From the NCBI RefSeq assembly GCF_964204645.1, contig NC_134025.1:18756001-18820000 (forward strand): a stretch of DNA of 64,000 bases, read 5' to 3'. A model generated the notes under the pieces. That model had not been told where the DNA came from. It saw only the letters and a program-made list of their open reading frames with translations, and made no database searches. Source of the stretch: Tubulanus polymorphus. Its lineage: Eukaryota; Nemertea; Palaeonemertea; Tubulaniformes; Tubulanidae. Positions 1 through 11,239 of the stretch are shown in pieces. Position 1 is the first letter of the stretch, and each line of letters opens with the position of its first letter. The position numbers were made by a program, and so were the translations under genes.

Positions 1-342
1 TGGTTGAAGTAGACCAAGACTTTACACCAGCCTGTCTTAGTCGGCCATTTTGAACTATTTCTCTAAGTATTATCAGAGCTATATGTTATCCCCTTTATAT
101 ATAGATGTTAGATGCAGGGTGATTAACTTTTCGGTAAAAACAGTATCTGGAAAGCAAACCAAACTTAATTCAATACTTTATAAAGTATCTTTCAATTTAT
201 TTTTGAGGGATAAATTTTAGAGCCTTTGGCTATCATACATTAAGAAAACTTTTGATGATATTAGTTTTTCCTGCATTTGGATGCAGCAATTTTGGACAAA
301 CAGTAAATCTTTTTCAAAAGGAATGAAACAGATATTCCATAA
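1..342. other. No recognisable feature
   Basis: AT-rich sequence upstream of a LINE fragment. It probably lies in an intron of the Rab-like gene whose last exons are at 2575-2936. No exon, repeat or RNA gene could be supported here. Confidence 0.5.
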
Positions 343-712
343 CCAGCACCTTCCAGGAACCATATCTGCCATAAATACTATGCCATATACACTAATTTTA
401 GGCAATACAAAAATGATTTTAGGCTAGAGAAATATATAATAGAACTTGATGATGACTCAGTAACTAGTTTATTTGAATTTAGGGTCAGGTCCTATATTTT
501 ACCTGTGAACAAATTCTCAAACCTTCATTTAGATAGCGCTGATAGAATATGCCCCGTTTATAATACTTTAGGTGATGAATCCCATTATCTGTTTGACTGT
601 ACCTTACTTGATAAACCCTGCAAAAATTGTTAGAGTTTGAATACCGTTAAAACCCTTGATATTTTGAAAAGCCCAACAGTCCAATTGGCTAAATACATTA
701 AAACTGGCTAAG
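343..712 (+). mobile_element. 3' coding end of a LINE (non-LTR retrotransposon), degenerate
   Basis: In the frame starting at 343 the translation contains FRQYKNDFRLEKYIIELDD, then FRVRSYILPV and DRICPVYNTLGDESHYLFDC. This is the layout of the extreme C-terminus of CR1/Jockey-type LINE polyproteins: a tyrosine/lysine-rich stretch, a 'lRlrsh.LpvE' segment, then a degenerate Cys/His motif ending in 'H.L..C'. After a stop at 631-633 and a change of frame, DILKSPTVQLAKYIKTG (656-712) matches the usual last residues of these proteins ('..il.s.....lakfi..a'). One expected cysteine is replaced by tyrosine and the frame is broken, so it is a dead fragment. The reverse transcriptase itself is absent. 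The exact clade is uncertain. Confidence 0.72.
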
Positions 713-867
713 ATGTATATAAATCTCTCCATTAGTATACATGTATATCGTAAATAGTTAATATATATACATTCAGTTGTTATTACTTATATGTTGTTTT
801 GTAATTATTTGTATATATGTGTAATATTTCAGTTTAACACAGAATCTCTTCACTTTCACTATGAATA

Positions 868-1472
868 CAGTCAACCTCGGATGTAACGTCGTTGGATTTA
901 CCGTAGATCCACTTATATCGTATTATATCCCAGGTCCCAATTTTTTCCTTCTATTAGCAAGGCCTTAAAAAACCTTGAATATACCGTATTTCTTATAACG
1001 TAGATCACTTATATCGTATAAATTATTTGGTCCCAATTAGTCAAATCAACTTAATTATCCTCGGATATAACGTATCGCAAAAATTAAAAAATGAGAAAAA
1101 ATATGACTGATAAAAATGAAAGTGTTAATACAGTGCAATAGCCCTACTACTGTATATGCGCACACGTGCCATGTCTGAGTTATCGATAGTTTCCATGACA
1201 GCACTAACATACATGTAGAGGCATATCAAAGCCCTACACAATACGCTGTAGTCAGTAACACGTGTTTTAAAGCAGCACGATGCCTTCTGAAGGTGAAGAA
1301 AGGTGATTAGTTATCAAGAGAAGTATGATATTACTTAAGGAGGCAAATAATAATTACCGGTATTTCTTCTCCGATTATTCAACACATTGAAGTCTTTTTA
1401 TGCACACCATAGACATGAATGGTTTTAAATGATATTTGGTCCCGACTGCTACGTTACATCCGAGGTAGACTG
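868..1472. mobile_element. Tc1/mariner-superfamily (pogo-like) non-autonomous element
   Basis: The left end reads CAGTCAACCTCGGATGTAAC and the right end is its inverted complement with one mismatch (CAGTCTACCTCGGATGTAAC). The element is flanked on both sides by TA (866-867 and 1473-1474), the target duplication of Tc1/mariner elements; CAGTC-type ends with 'cctcggat' recall pogo/Tigger. At 605 bp it has no transposase frame. A related copy in opposite orientation starts at 46873 and shares internal sequence (for example the stretch around 1230-1290). A single similar end also occurs near 14272. Confidence 0.75.
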
Positions 1473-1474
1473 TA

Positions 1475-2574
1475 GTAACGGAGTTTTCCCAAAGGGATAC
1501 CGGTGTTGAACAAGGCATCGGACCAATCGATGCACTGAGTTGGCTTCTAATCCCGATATTTGCACGCAATTTTAATTGACATGACATGTATTCTATGATA
1601 CCGTTCACTGGCTGCCAGTTACCACCTGCAGCAGCAGTCAGAATCTAGTCAGAAAAAGAGATCGGCAAATGTGCTACGACCAAACATGAACCGGTACCTT
1701 AAAAATTATTTTTATTGAAACTGCTGTCTACTGCTGTCTGCTGTTTTAGACACAAGGAATCAACACAGAGAAGCAACTATGTAACAGCTTTCTCTTCACA
1801 AATAACTAAAGTTAAAAGAAAGAAACCATTTTTAGTATCATTGAACCCTTAATAAACTTTTCTAGATACTCCGCACTCGCATAAATCACTATTTAGATGT
1901 ACGACACGCATGAAATATACAAAGCCAGAATATGCATCATGTCTATTTATTTTCGTCTGACATCAATCATTTTGGGATATTTCTCTTGATCGTTTGAACA
2001 CATACCTCAGTTTGGTCTTAATATGACCAGTTAAACACTGCAGTCTAAATAAACCATTGATATATCCATTTTACGATGCAGCAATAATTGAATTGATTAA
2101 TGGCTTTTAGTGGTAACATAAATGCAGAACTTGTATATACAGTCTCACCCGACTCACTGCCTTGGGTACAGGCCCAATACGCAAGTCACTAGTCAGCAGT
2201 CAATGTTGATAGATTAATTGCCCACGTAGGTTCTCCATTTTCTTGTTGAGAAGAATTGTTAATTTGTTGAGTGACGATAGTAATAAATTATCATATAGGC
2301 CTACCGGGTACCAGTAATGAAAACGTGTTCGGTGCCTTGTCCAAGAGGATCCCTATGGAGAAAACCCAGTTACTACTGAAAATGAAGAAATTCCATGTTT
2401 TTGGAAAATACTGCGGTTCCGTTATTCCGTGATATGACAACACCGTCCATACTCTATGTGTCTTACCTGATTTTCAGGCTCCATATACCTGTATGACTGT
2501 CCACTCTTATTTTTTGTCTGCTGCTCACTGTAATTATACTGTATTCATAATCCCCTTTATTAATTTGATTTTAA
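1475..2574. other. Probable intron sequence of the Rab-like gene
   Basis: No further Rab exon (P-loop, WDxAGQE or NK motif) could be found here on the plus strand, so upstream exons probably lie left of the window. A short CTGCTGTCTA-type repetition occurs near 1723-1745. Nothing else was recognised. Confidence 0.5.
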
Positions 2575-2684
2575 GTGTGATTTAGATGATTGCGAAATTG
2601 ATGAAAAGTCTATAGCTGCATTTGTCCAGCAGAACAATCTATTAGGATGGTTTGCTACATCCGCTAAGCTAGACCACAATATTG
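2575..2684 (+). CDS. Rab32/38/29-like small GTPase, penultimate exon
   Basis: This exon encodes the part of a Rab GTPase that holds the guanine-specificity loops. It follows an acceptor (ttgattttaag) and begins CDLDDCEIDEK, which in Rab proteins continues the 'NK' of the N/TKxD motif supplied by the previous exon. It then reads AAFVQQNNLLGWFATSAK. GWF.TSAK is the G5 guanine-binding motif, and the GWF form is characteristic of the Rab32/Rab38/Rab29 branch. The exon ends AATATTG followed by donor GTAGGT, in phase 1. These Rabs act in traffic to lysosome-related organelles and the trans-Golgi. Neither a P-loop nor switch regions are in the window, so activity and exact orthology cannot be judged. 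Confidence 0.82.
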
Positions 2685-2769
2685 GTAGGTTTTGAATTTT
2701 AAGATGTCTGGTGTAGTAATGTTCATTTCCATCAAGTGTAGAATTCAAAATGCCTGTTATTATTTTCAG

Positions 2770-2936
2770 ATGAATGCATGCGCTTCATTGTTCAACGCAT
2801 TATAGAATTACCATCGGAAGGAGTTAAACCAGTTGAGCACATCAAATTGATGGATAGCACTGAATATTTAAACTGTGATTTAAATGATGAAGAGCCACCA
2901 GTTACAAAAAGAAAACATGTGTGCTGTGATCTGTAA
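2770..2936 (+). CDS. Rab32/38/29-like small GTPase, last exon with prenylation motif
   Basis: The exon follows a clean acceptor (tgttattattttcag) and joins in phase 1 to the exon ending at 2684. The junction then reads NIDECMRFIVQRII, matching the 'NI.EA.R.LV..IL' alpha5 helix of Rab32-family proteins. It continues through a variable tail with VEHIKLMDSTEY to a C-terminus ending KRKHVCCDL and stop TAA at 2934-2936. The CC pair near the end is a plausible CCXX double geranylgeranylation site for membrane anchoring. The intron is only 85 bp, which argues against a processed pseudogene. No canonical AATAAA lies close downstream; the first is near 4266. Confidence 0.82.
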
Positions 2937-4365
2937 TATCAACAGCTAAACAATTAGTTGTTATTTTTACCTGGGGCCCATTTTACTTGGGACTTCACTT
3001 GACCGAGTTCTGAATTCGTATTTTAAACATATCTTTAAAATCATTTAATTCATTGAATGAATGTAAACCCAAAACTGGCTTTCAATATCTTCAGTTGACC
3101 AAGGGGGCTACTCAGTCTATTGCCTAGTACCTCAGATAACTTACTACATCGTATACTAACGTGGAATGATTCTAAGAGTAGGGTTATGATTACCATTATG
3201 TTTTCATAAGGAATAGATATATGGTCAACTACATGTTTATATCAGACCACATTATTTACATGATATACCAGTTACAGCTTACATATATACTCATAGACAT
3301 ATAAACTAGTATATATGTTCATGATATATGGTAGGTAGGGAATTTGGGTATTCTTCTAACAGTGGGTAGGTCGCCATAAATAATTTCTATGGGTCCAAAT
3401 TTCCAGTTAAAAATATATGCAGCTAGAAGCCACAACAACAAAAGAAAGAACTTAAGGGAAAAAAAAGAAGCCACAATAACAAAAGGAAGAACTTTAGGGA
3501 AAAAAATTGATACCTTGTTTCTCCGCTCTGCTGAGCTGAAAAGTTGACCCCACCAACCGTCTATCTACCCTGTACATTATTTTTTTTAAATATTGATCAA
3601 TTTTACCATAACAGACCCAGCAGTTATAAAAATGAACTGAGTACAAATTTTATTTTGTTTTACAAAAATGACCAAGCCGCTGTGGAGAAACAAGGTATCA
3701 TTTTTGTTTTGCGTTATATAGTATATTTATGAATACATGGACCATAAATAATATCCGGATGAGATGAAAGTCTTGGTTAAGCCATGGACTCTAATACAAT
3801 TGGTTTATGAGTCCATAGCTAAACTGATCCAGATTAATTAAGCGGGTTTGACGATGAACGTTATGTGTATTGCATGTTTTATACAATTTATTGGTCGCCT
3901 ACATGCATTCGTTTGCTCAATACACAAGCCTTACATTGTTTTCTGTCAGTTTAGCACCCTCTACTTTTCCAAAAAGCTGTATTCACTCATGACAGATTTA
4001 ATCGATACAATATTAAAATATCTCTAGGGATTTCCTTTATAAGCATTGAAACATCCAATTTTCTCTAACTCATAGTTTTTTCAATTAAGTTTGCAGAATT
4101 GAGCAAGGTGTTCACTTGAAACAGGGAGTGATTAATAGACTTCATATATTGGTATACACTGCATGTTCAATCTAGTACTTTTTATTACATAATTTGTTGT
4201 ATTAAAAATCATTAAATCAAATGAATCAGACTATGATTAAGCAAATTAGGGTACTGAAATTTTTCAATAAAACTGTACAACCCTAGGAACTCTTAGTTTG
4301 AGTGCAATTTGTGATCCAATTATCTCCTTGAAGAGAAAGTTCATTATAGTAGAGTTAAAGTGTAT
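2937..4365. other. 3' flank of the Rab-like gene, no named feature
   Basis: This stretch includes the presumed 3' UTR. A short internal duplication occurs near 3430-3500 (two copies of a motif with GCCACAA.AACAAAAG.AAGAAC). No coding frame, RNA gene or transposon end was recognised. Confidence 0.5.
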
Positions 4366-4847
4366 GGGACCGTTCATTAAGTACATGTGCAAGCCCTAGG
4401 TAGGACCTCAACGGCAAAAGCGTACAATCTGCATACAAAGCTAGGTACCTATTTACACAAAGAGTACGTACTTAAAAAATCAAAGTGCTCTAATTTCTAC
4501 TGAATAACTTTGTAGTAGCTCATCTGTAGGTATTAGTTCAGCCATGAGTCTGGAACAATATAATGAATTCATTGCCCTTTATAAAAGGCTGCATCCTAGT
4601 AAATCCCTTCAAGAGGAGCAAGCTTTATGGCGTGATAATTAAAGTCTCAAATAATAGAATTTATTTATACTATAATAAAACAGACCAGTAGACTGCTAAC
4701 AAATGTTTGTTTATGTTTTATACTACATGATCAATCATTGCGTACGTAAGGTAGGAGGTCATTGGCAATATAGTATGATGTGTGTACACAAGGTAGGACC
4801 TTGAAAAAAGGTCATATTTTTTGCGTATGTACTTAATGAACGGTCCC
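4366..4847. mobile_element. TIR element with GGGACCGTTCATTAAGTAC ends and a small internal ORF
   Basis: The left end GGGACCGTTCATTAAGTAC is matched by its inverted complement at the right end, giving 19 bp terminal inverted repeats. Subterminal 'ggtaggacct' motifs are also inverted. Target duplication is unclear (TAT versus TAC). Inside, 4544-4642 is an ORF of 32 codons reading MSLEQYNEFIALYKRLHP and ending ALWRDN; its even amino-acid composition looks like a relic of an element-encoded protein. A single related end lies at 44869-44945. Superfamily not assigned. Confidence 0.65.
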
Positions 4848-7009
4848 TACGCATAATGAATATATACTAAAATATACATGTAATAATTGATAATAATTTC
4901 CTAGAAATAAATATTCTCTTGGAATTATGTAGCCTGACAAAATATCCTATTCAAACGTATGTGTCTGTGTGTCTCAAGCCAATCAGTGTAAATGACAGCG
5001 GCGACTCATCTGCATCAGAAGGTCAAATAGGATTACCAAGACCTGTTATTTTGTTCTCCGCTCTTAAATACGTACTTTGTACTACCATGGATTTTGTTTT
5101 AGAAAGCTAATCCCGCAGCAACATTTGAAAATGAATCAATTGGTGTACTAGTCTGTTTAACTTGTCTGATTAATGAAGCTGTGCTGCCTGTGCATTAGGC
5201 ATGTATTCAGTTAAGACGGATCTTGAAATTAATGTTATCCTAGTTTGACAGAAATATTCTATCCCAGTCTGACTTAATCATATATTTTATTCCGTGATGG
5301 ACAAGGACTTGTGAAATTAACCATGTATGTGATTTTCGTGTACTCTACTGTCTGTTCCTTGAGCCATTAAAATCATAACTAGCAAAATGGGATTTGGTAA
5401 AAGTAGTACAAACTTTACCTTTGATCGTGATATAGTATTTCCTGAATGGTGCTTCATCAATTTGCTAATTTCCAAATATTTGTAAAGAATTTTTGTATTT
5501 TTTAGATTTTTAAAATGATTTATGCAAGAATAAAAGTATTTAAAATTGAGAATAAAAATAACAGTATTTGTGTTTTTGTCTGATTTTTCTTTCAAGCCTC
5601 TTAACACATACATGTATTAAAGCTGTTTCAATGTTCATGGGCATTCATAACTACAGTATGTATCACTTGCTTAATTCGGCTTTTCACTTATATCAGATAA
5701 AATTTCAGTCCCCTCTACGTAGGTCATTTTTATTCAAATGAGAGTACATAATTTGGATTTTGTTTAATTCCGAAAAATTTTCCAATCCCAGGCGATCCAA
5801 ATTAAGCAAGTTCTACTGTATTTTGCGTTATTTGAGGGGTTCTGTGTGACATAATGTGCACCAAATGATCAACATAGGCAATTCAAAATAACAATTACCA
5901 TTGTGACTGTTTGTGTTTATTTTGTAATTGAATTGAGAGACAGAAGAATGTTGTATATCATTTATAAGTAGTTTTTTTTACCCATCGCGACGTGAGGGGT
6001 AGACATCGCTTGTGTTCGTTCGTCCAGGCGTGCATGTCTTGTTCCCGCTCTAGAGGCTTAAGTTTTTGATTGATTTTCTTATGACTTGGTATGTTTATTT
6101 TGGTGGGATGGGGATGAGGTCTATTGTTTTGGACATATACATGATTGCCGCCACAGTCATTTTGGTCAAAAAAGCAATTAGGAGCGTGTTCCTGCTTCAT
6201 AATTTACAGATTCATATTATTTCGTACTTTAGAAGAGGGCACTATACGCGGAAAATGTTGAAGAAAAGGGCACTTTTTTGCCTAATTTTTAAAATTTTAG
6301 GGGCACTTTTGGTTTGGAAGATGGCACACGACATAACGATAAATGTGAAGACGAGGCAATTTTTGCCGATTGTTAACAATGAAGGGGCACTTAGCCGTAT
6401 TCTGTATAATTGTTAAGGGGCACTTTTAAAGATTATAGGGGCACTAGGCGAAGTTGGCGGCAACCGTTCTTTCATGGGTCGCCAGCTTCATTTTTTATCG
6501 GCATCTGTTGAAATCTTGTCTCGAATTCGTTTATTCTGGATTGCTCTGCTAGCCTCTAGAAGCCCTCTAAAAGCCTTTAAATGGTACCATATTTTCAAAA
6601 TTTTCTGGGGGTGCGCCCCCAAACCCCCCTCTAAGGACTTCGCGCCATCGGCGCTCGCATTGACCTGGATACTGGGTGTGCCCTAAGATCGGAAAGGTGC
6701 CCTTAAATTTCCTTCCAATACTGTCTACCCATACCCCTGGATCCGCCCCTGGAAATCTCTTTCATTGGCTCAATCAAGAAGCGGGAATAATCGTTTCCAT
6801 AGAACCTCTAAAATAACCAAAGATCACGCCGAGATTTACTAATGTCTTCCTTCTTTTATTAACATGCCAAAAGAGAACAAAGGAATCCCCACACGGGGTC
6901 ACTAAAATACCGATTTGGACTGGGTAAGATACCGGACTTTACTGGTCCATCACATACGATAAACAAAAGCCGTAAAGGCACCATGGCCAGCTTGTCATCT
7001 TTTCATAAA
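4848..7009. other. Intergenic sequence with a degenerate GGGGCACTT-rich repeat
   Basis: Most of the stretch is featureless AT-rich DNA. From about 6230 to 6440 the motif GGGGCACTT recurs several times at irregular spacing. At 6600-6650 there is a G/C-rich palindromic patch (gggggtgcgccccc) followed by a motif common in old animal transposon tails. The frame at 6066-6416 crosses this repeat and is not judged a gene. Confidence 0.45.
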
Positions 7010-7540
7010 ATGGCAAATGATGCATTCTGTGGGTTATATTTGTCTAAATACACTCCCAGCTCAGAGTTAGTATCTATTACTTAAACAGTACAATTGTGTT
7101 TTGTGTTTTCAAGTAGCACAGACAGGGAGCTGGCGGGAAAAATACCTCAGATCAATCTTTTCCCTTGGTCTTACTGATTTGAATGCGAAATAGAATTGAA
7201 ATTCGCACAATAAAACAAAATTGAATTGGATTTGATGTTTTTCGCAGAAAAGTTGATTGAATTTGCAGTTTGAACACATGGCTAATTAGCATATCAAGGT
7301 CATCCATGCGATTTGAGAAAAAGTTATTTTTCCTGGACTTTGCATTTGTCAATGATATTTTCTGTAGTGCAAATTAAGATATTCCTCCCAAAAACCAAAT
7401 CAACTTAACATTTCAATCTTCAAATACAATTTTAAATCTTACAATAAAACCAGGAAGTAAAAAAGAAGACGATGTGAGCACCTGCTGATTTCTGCGGCTT
7501 AGCCAATCATAGCATATTTTTGCGAAAAAGTTCATATAAA
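7010..7540 (+). repeat. Dispersed repeat, copy 1 (copy 2 at 34900-35620)
   Basis: Shared blocks with 34900-35620 in the same orientation include TGTGGGTTATATTTGTC, ACCTCAGATCAATC, CACATGGCTAAT.GCATAT and TTCTGCGGCT.AGCCAATCA. It has no coding frame. Copy 2 carries a 140 bp hairpin insertion (35407-35547) that copy 1 lacks. The type of element is unknown. Confidence 0.6.
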
Positions 7541-8374
7541 TTTTAGGAGGTCCTCTTTCAAAATTCAGCTCACTAAGATTTGGAGAATGGATAGTGCTTT
7601 AATGAATGATTGATCTGCAAGAATATATGCTCAGTTGCACAGTCTTAGCCTTAGGCCTGGAAACCATGTCATTTCAAGTCGCTCCATTTGTTTTGTAACA
7701 GGCTCAGCCTACAGCTGGCTTAAAAATGAAGAAACCACTTGAAACTCACCACAAGATCATATATGTGTATGTATATGTGTGCGTGCGCGTATATGTTTAT
7801 GCAGAGCTGCCAACCTAGTTTTTATCTTTTGCTGAACACATGTCCAAGTTTATCAGTATTTTCAAAAATTTTCCTGTAGTCTCCAATTTTCAAACCAGAA
7901 GGCGTTTTAAAAATCAGTACTGAGGTCTGAAAAATCTTCATTAGGGTAAATTACTAGGAACAAAATTTGTGTTCCAAAATTTTCTGACACCATACTAGTG
8001 CGCCATCTTCATCTTAGTTCAGATTGCACACTAGTAAAGTGTCATATTATATAATTAGTATATTTTGAGTTGACAAAGTGATTCACAAGAGATTTTAGAA
8101 AGAATGATGTAAATTGCCATAAAAACGATTAAGTTTTCTCTAACTTATCATCTATCTTTTCAGTATTCTCAGGTGAATAAAAATCCGTAACAATTCTTCT
8201 AATAACTGAACGCCGTATTTTCACACAATATTCCAGAATAGTTAGGGAAAAATCAGAACGGTTGGCGGCTCTGTATATGTATCCCATTACAACAGTCGAC
8301 ATCTTGAAGTATAATAATAATTATCCATGGTACTACGTAATGACACATCAAATCTGCATGAATTGCTAGTAAAA
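7541..8374. other. 3' flank of TIMM9, no named feature
   Basis: AT-rich sequence between a dispersed repeat and the end of TIMM9. A short TG/TA microsatellite-like patch lies at 7755-7790. No gene was recognised. Confidence 0.5.
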
Positions 8375-8380
8375 TTTATT
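8375..8380 (-). promoter_or_regulatory. Poly(A) signal of TIMM9
   Basis: AATAAA on the minus strand, about 130 bases after the TIMM9 stop at 8508-8510. It supports the call of a true terminal exon. Confidence 0.6.
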
Positions 8381-8507
8381 GCAATACACAAACACTGGTA
8401 CTTATGGTACATTTCATCATCTTTACTCAATCCGAGATTTCCTTCTGGCATATCCAACAAAAATGCCGCTTATTCAGTCATGTCAACTTTTTTCAAAACA
8501 TATAACA

Positions 8508-8639
8508 CTATTGAGATGCAGCTTTTTGAGCTGCAGCCACTACGCCCTCAGTTGTCAACATCTGATGTTCTTGGAAACGCTGGGATATCCGTTGAGTCAT
8601 CTTCAGGTATTTTTCCATGCAAGTGACCACGCAATTATT
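8508..8639 (-). CDS. TIMM9: TIMM9, terminal exon (C-terminal half of the small Tim protein)
   Basis: The exon follows a strong minus-strand acceptor (tttcattttttcag), has 43 codons in phase 0 and ends with TAG at 8508. It begins NNCVVTCMEKYLKMTQRISQ and continues RFQEHQ. CVVTC is the second CX3C of a twin-CX3C small Tim protein, and YLKMTQRISxRFQE is the signature of Tim9. Joined to the exon at 34078-34173, the two CX3C motifs are separated by 15 residues, the spacing I recall for human Tim9. Tim9 forms the soluble Tim9-Tim10 hexamer that carries hydrophobic precursors across the mitochondrial intermembrane space. The C-terminus (VAAAQKAASQ) diverges, as is usual for the family. Confidence 0.88.
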   Translation of the reverse strand, partial: NNCVVTCMEKYLKMTQRISQRFQEHQMLTTEGVVAAAQKAASQ

Positions 8640-9079
8640 CTGAAAAAATGAAAGAAAATATAGCTGCAAAACAGCGATTACGGATTACCTGTCTAGTTGA
8701 TTTATATACCATACGATTAAGTGAACAAAAGTTTAGTCGAAATCAGTGCAAGTAAATAAAAGGAGAATAACAAAGATACAATGTAAACTGCTCAACTACA
8801 CACCATTGCTGAACCATCCCTGAAAGGAGTTTATAAAGATTTCCGCCCTTGGTGGTGACAATTGGACCTATTTGGTGGTACCTTGGCCGTCTTATATATT
8901 CCGATGTCATATTAAATCGCGACAAAAAAATTAGGTAAGGTATGGTTTGAGATTTAATGCGATTAGAGGGAATGGGAATTTTTAGAAACGAAAGCTAATT
9001 GTTAAGCCAGGTACATTTTCAATCCATACTGGCGTCTCTAAAAATCTAATAAAGGACCAGTCCAGTCAACTACATTTTA

Positions 9080-10640
9080 CTTTTACCCCTGTGAAGCTGG
9101 CTCCCGGTTCCCGGTTCGGCTCCCGATTCAAAACCATTTGAATCAGGAGACGAACCGGGAGCCAGCTACTGGTTCCCGGTTCCCGATTCAAAACCATTTT
9201 GAATCGGGAGCTGAACCGGGAACTGGGAACCGGTAGCCGGCTACTGGTTCGGCTCCCGATTCAAAATGTGAAGCTGGCTACTTATTTGATTCGACTCTAT
9301 TGCAGACAGCAGGTGAACATAATTGCGTAACTATGTCTGCTGAAATGCAACCTTGACCTCGGCCACCAGGCTAATCGAGACGTCTGAATTAACACCATGC
9401 GTGTGACGATTTCCTCCCGATTCAAAATCATTTTCAATCGGGAGCCGAATCGGGAACCGGGAGCCGGCTACTGGTTCGGCTCCCGGTATTAACTTTGTAG
9501 CGCGTAATCTCCGTTCGTGTGGCTTCGATTACACGTTGAGTGGTATGGATTGAAAGAGGATGGCCTGATCTGTGTTTACGAATCAATTTCGTGCCGATAC
9601 GATAAAGTTTAGGTAGACTTTTGTACCATTAAAGTTTGGACTTTCCGCGTGACGTCATTGCGAGCGATGATCAAAACAAACATTTGCGCGATGTGAGCGT
9701 CAGCTGTTGCTCGTTGACTACAAAGACGCCGGTGACCTAATTTCATTTTGTCTGCCTACAGAGACGCGGATGACCTCAATTCTGGGGAATGTAATAGTGG
9801 AGAATACTGCGATGTGAGCATCATCGGTCTGATACGAGAAAGATTGTACTGCATGGTTTGTTATATGTTGCTAGTTTTTCACACAGCCAATTGCATTACT
9901 GCCCTGGGCCCGGTTTAGGTGATAATTCTAATTGAAAATTTAATTCGGGTTAGTTAATTGGTTTACCTTTGTCAGCGATATGAAGTTGGCTATTAAAATG
10001 TGTAATGAAATAAATATCTTCATTACAGGCATTGTCAACATATTTGAAAATCATTTGCAATAGGGAACCGGGAGCCGGCTACTGGTTCCCGGCTCCCAAT
10101 TCAAAATCATTTTCAATCGGGAGCCGAATCGGGAACCGGGAGCCAGCTACTGGTTCGGCTCCCAATTCAAAATGTGAAGCTGGCTACTTATTCGATTCGA
10201 CTCTATTGCGGACATGTAAATGTTATGATTGCGTAACTATGGTGTCTGCTCTTAAGTGCAAGCCGCAACCTTGACCAACAGTTGAGACGAGGCCAATCGA
10301 GACGTCTAAACACATCGCGCAACCATGTCTGCTGGCCGCGAGCGTTGCCCGGAGCGTTGACTTGCACTTTGACTCTTCTTTCATTCATTGAATGTTTTGT
10401 GAAATAAGCGAAATCCTCAGAAATTTCTTTCTTATTAAAAACTGCTACTGCTGCTACTACGTCATCATTCCGATATGAATGTATGAAGCTACGAGATAGA
10501 TTGTATGCGTGACTTGTGATATGTAGTTTTTCCCACAGCCAATTGGGTCAATGCCCTGGGCCCGGTTTAGGTGATAATTGGAATGAGAAATGCTTAATTC
10601 GGGTTAGCTAATTCGATGATTAAATCTCTTTCACAAACGC
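9080..10640. repeat. Palindrome-rich GGGAGCCGAACC repeat, two tandem-like copies
   Basis: Runs of GGGAGCC(G)AACCGGGA and their complements, alternating with GATTCAAAA.CATTTTGAATC, form stacked short palindromes at 9095-9265, 9410-9490 and 10050-10170. Each run is followed by a conserved non-palindromic block (TATTCGATTCGACTCTATTGC, then a GACGTCT block). Further on, CCTGGGCCCGGTTTAGGTG occurs at about 9903 and 10554, so the arrangement looks like a diverged duplication of about 0.65-0.9 kb. Inverted relatives occur at 26031-26690. No coding potential is present. Confidence 0.65.
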
Positions 10641-11239
10641 TAATTAGGGAAAAGTGAATTAATTGTAATCATCTCCGAAGTTAATTCCAAATTAATTAGT
10701 GCATTAATCCTATACGATGAAGAAACTATCATTAATAAAATGACCAGCCCCGTCGCTAATTATGCACCGGAATGAGGGGGAGCTTAACTTCCCGTTCGTG
10801 AAACCCGAAACCCGACCCTGGTGAAAATGCGATCAACAAGATCAAAAATGTGACATGTCAAATAAACAGGCGTTCGAACGAGACGTCCGCCCACTGTCCA
10901 AATCACCTCTTTTATCCTATAGTCGCCTATCTTTTGTTAAGTATTATATTTTCCGTAAATATTATAACACACTAGAAAACGAAAATATGTGGATAATTTG
11001 GAAGAAATGGTTGTAGTGTAGGTAAATCTATTCATATGTATTCTAATCCAATGGTTACTGTGGTTGCATAGCAACTATGAAACTACTGAAATCGGCACAC
11101 GCAGACGTCTCGATTAGCCTAGTGACCGAGGTCAGGTTAGCTATCGCTTATCTCAGGCAAGACATGGTTACGTATATAGCACCCCGATATTCAGCGCTAA
11201 AAAGGGAGCTAGGGAACTAGATCTGAGGTAGAGCACAAG

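Noticed and set aside
6066-6416. 116-codon plus-strand frame
   Set aside because: It crosses a GGGGCACTT-rich degenerate repeat and shows no domain.
8743-8925. Minus-strand frame with RPRYHQIGPIVTTKGGNLY
   Set aside because: Although protein-like in places, it has no good acceptor or donor and lies in the TIMM9 intron; Tim9 has no such domain.
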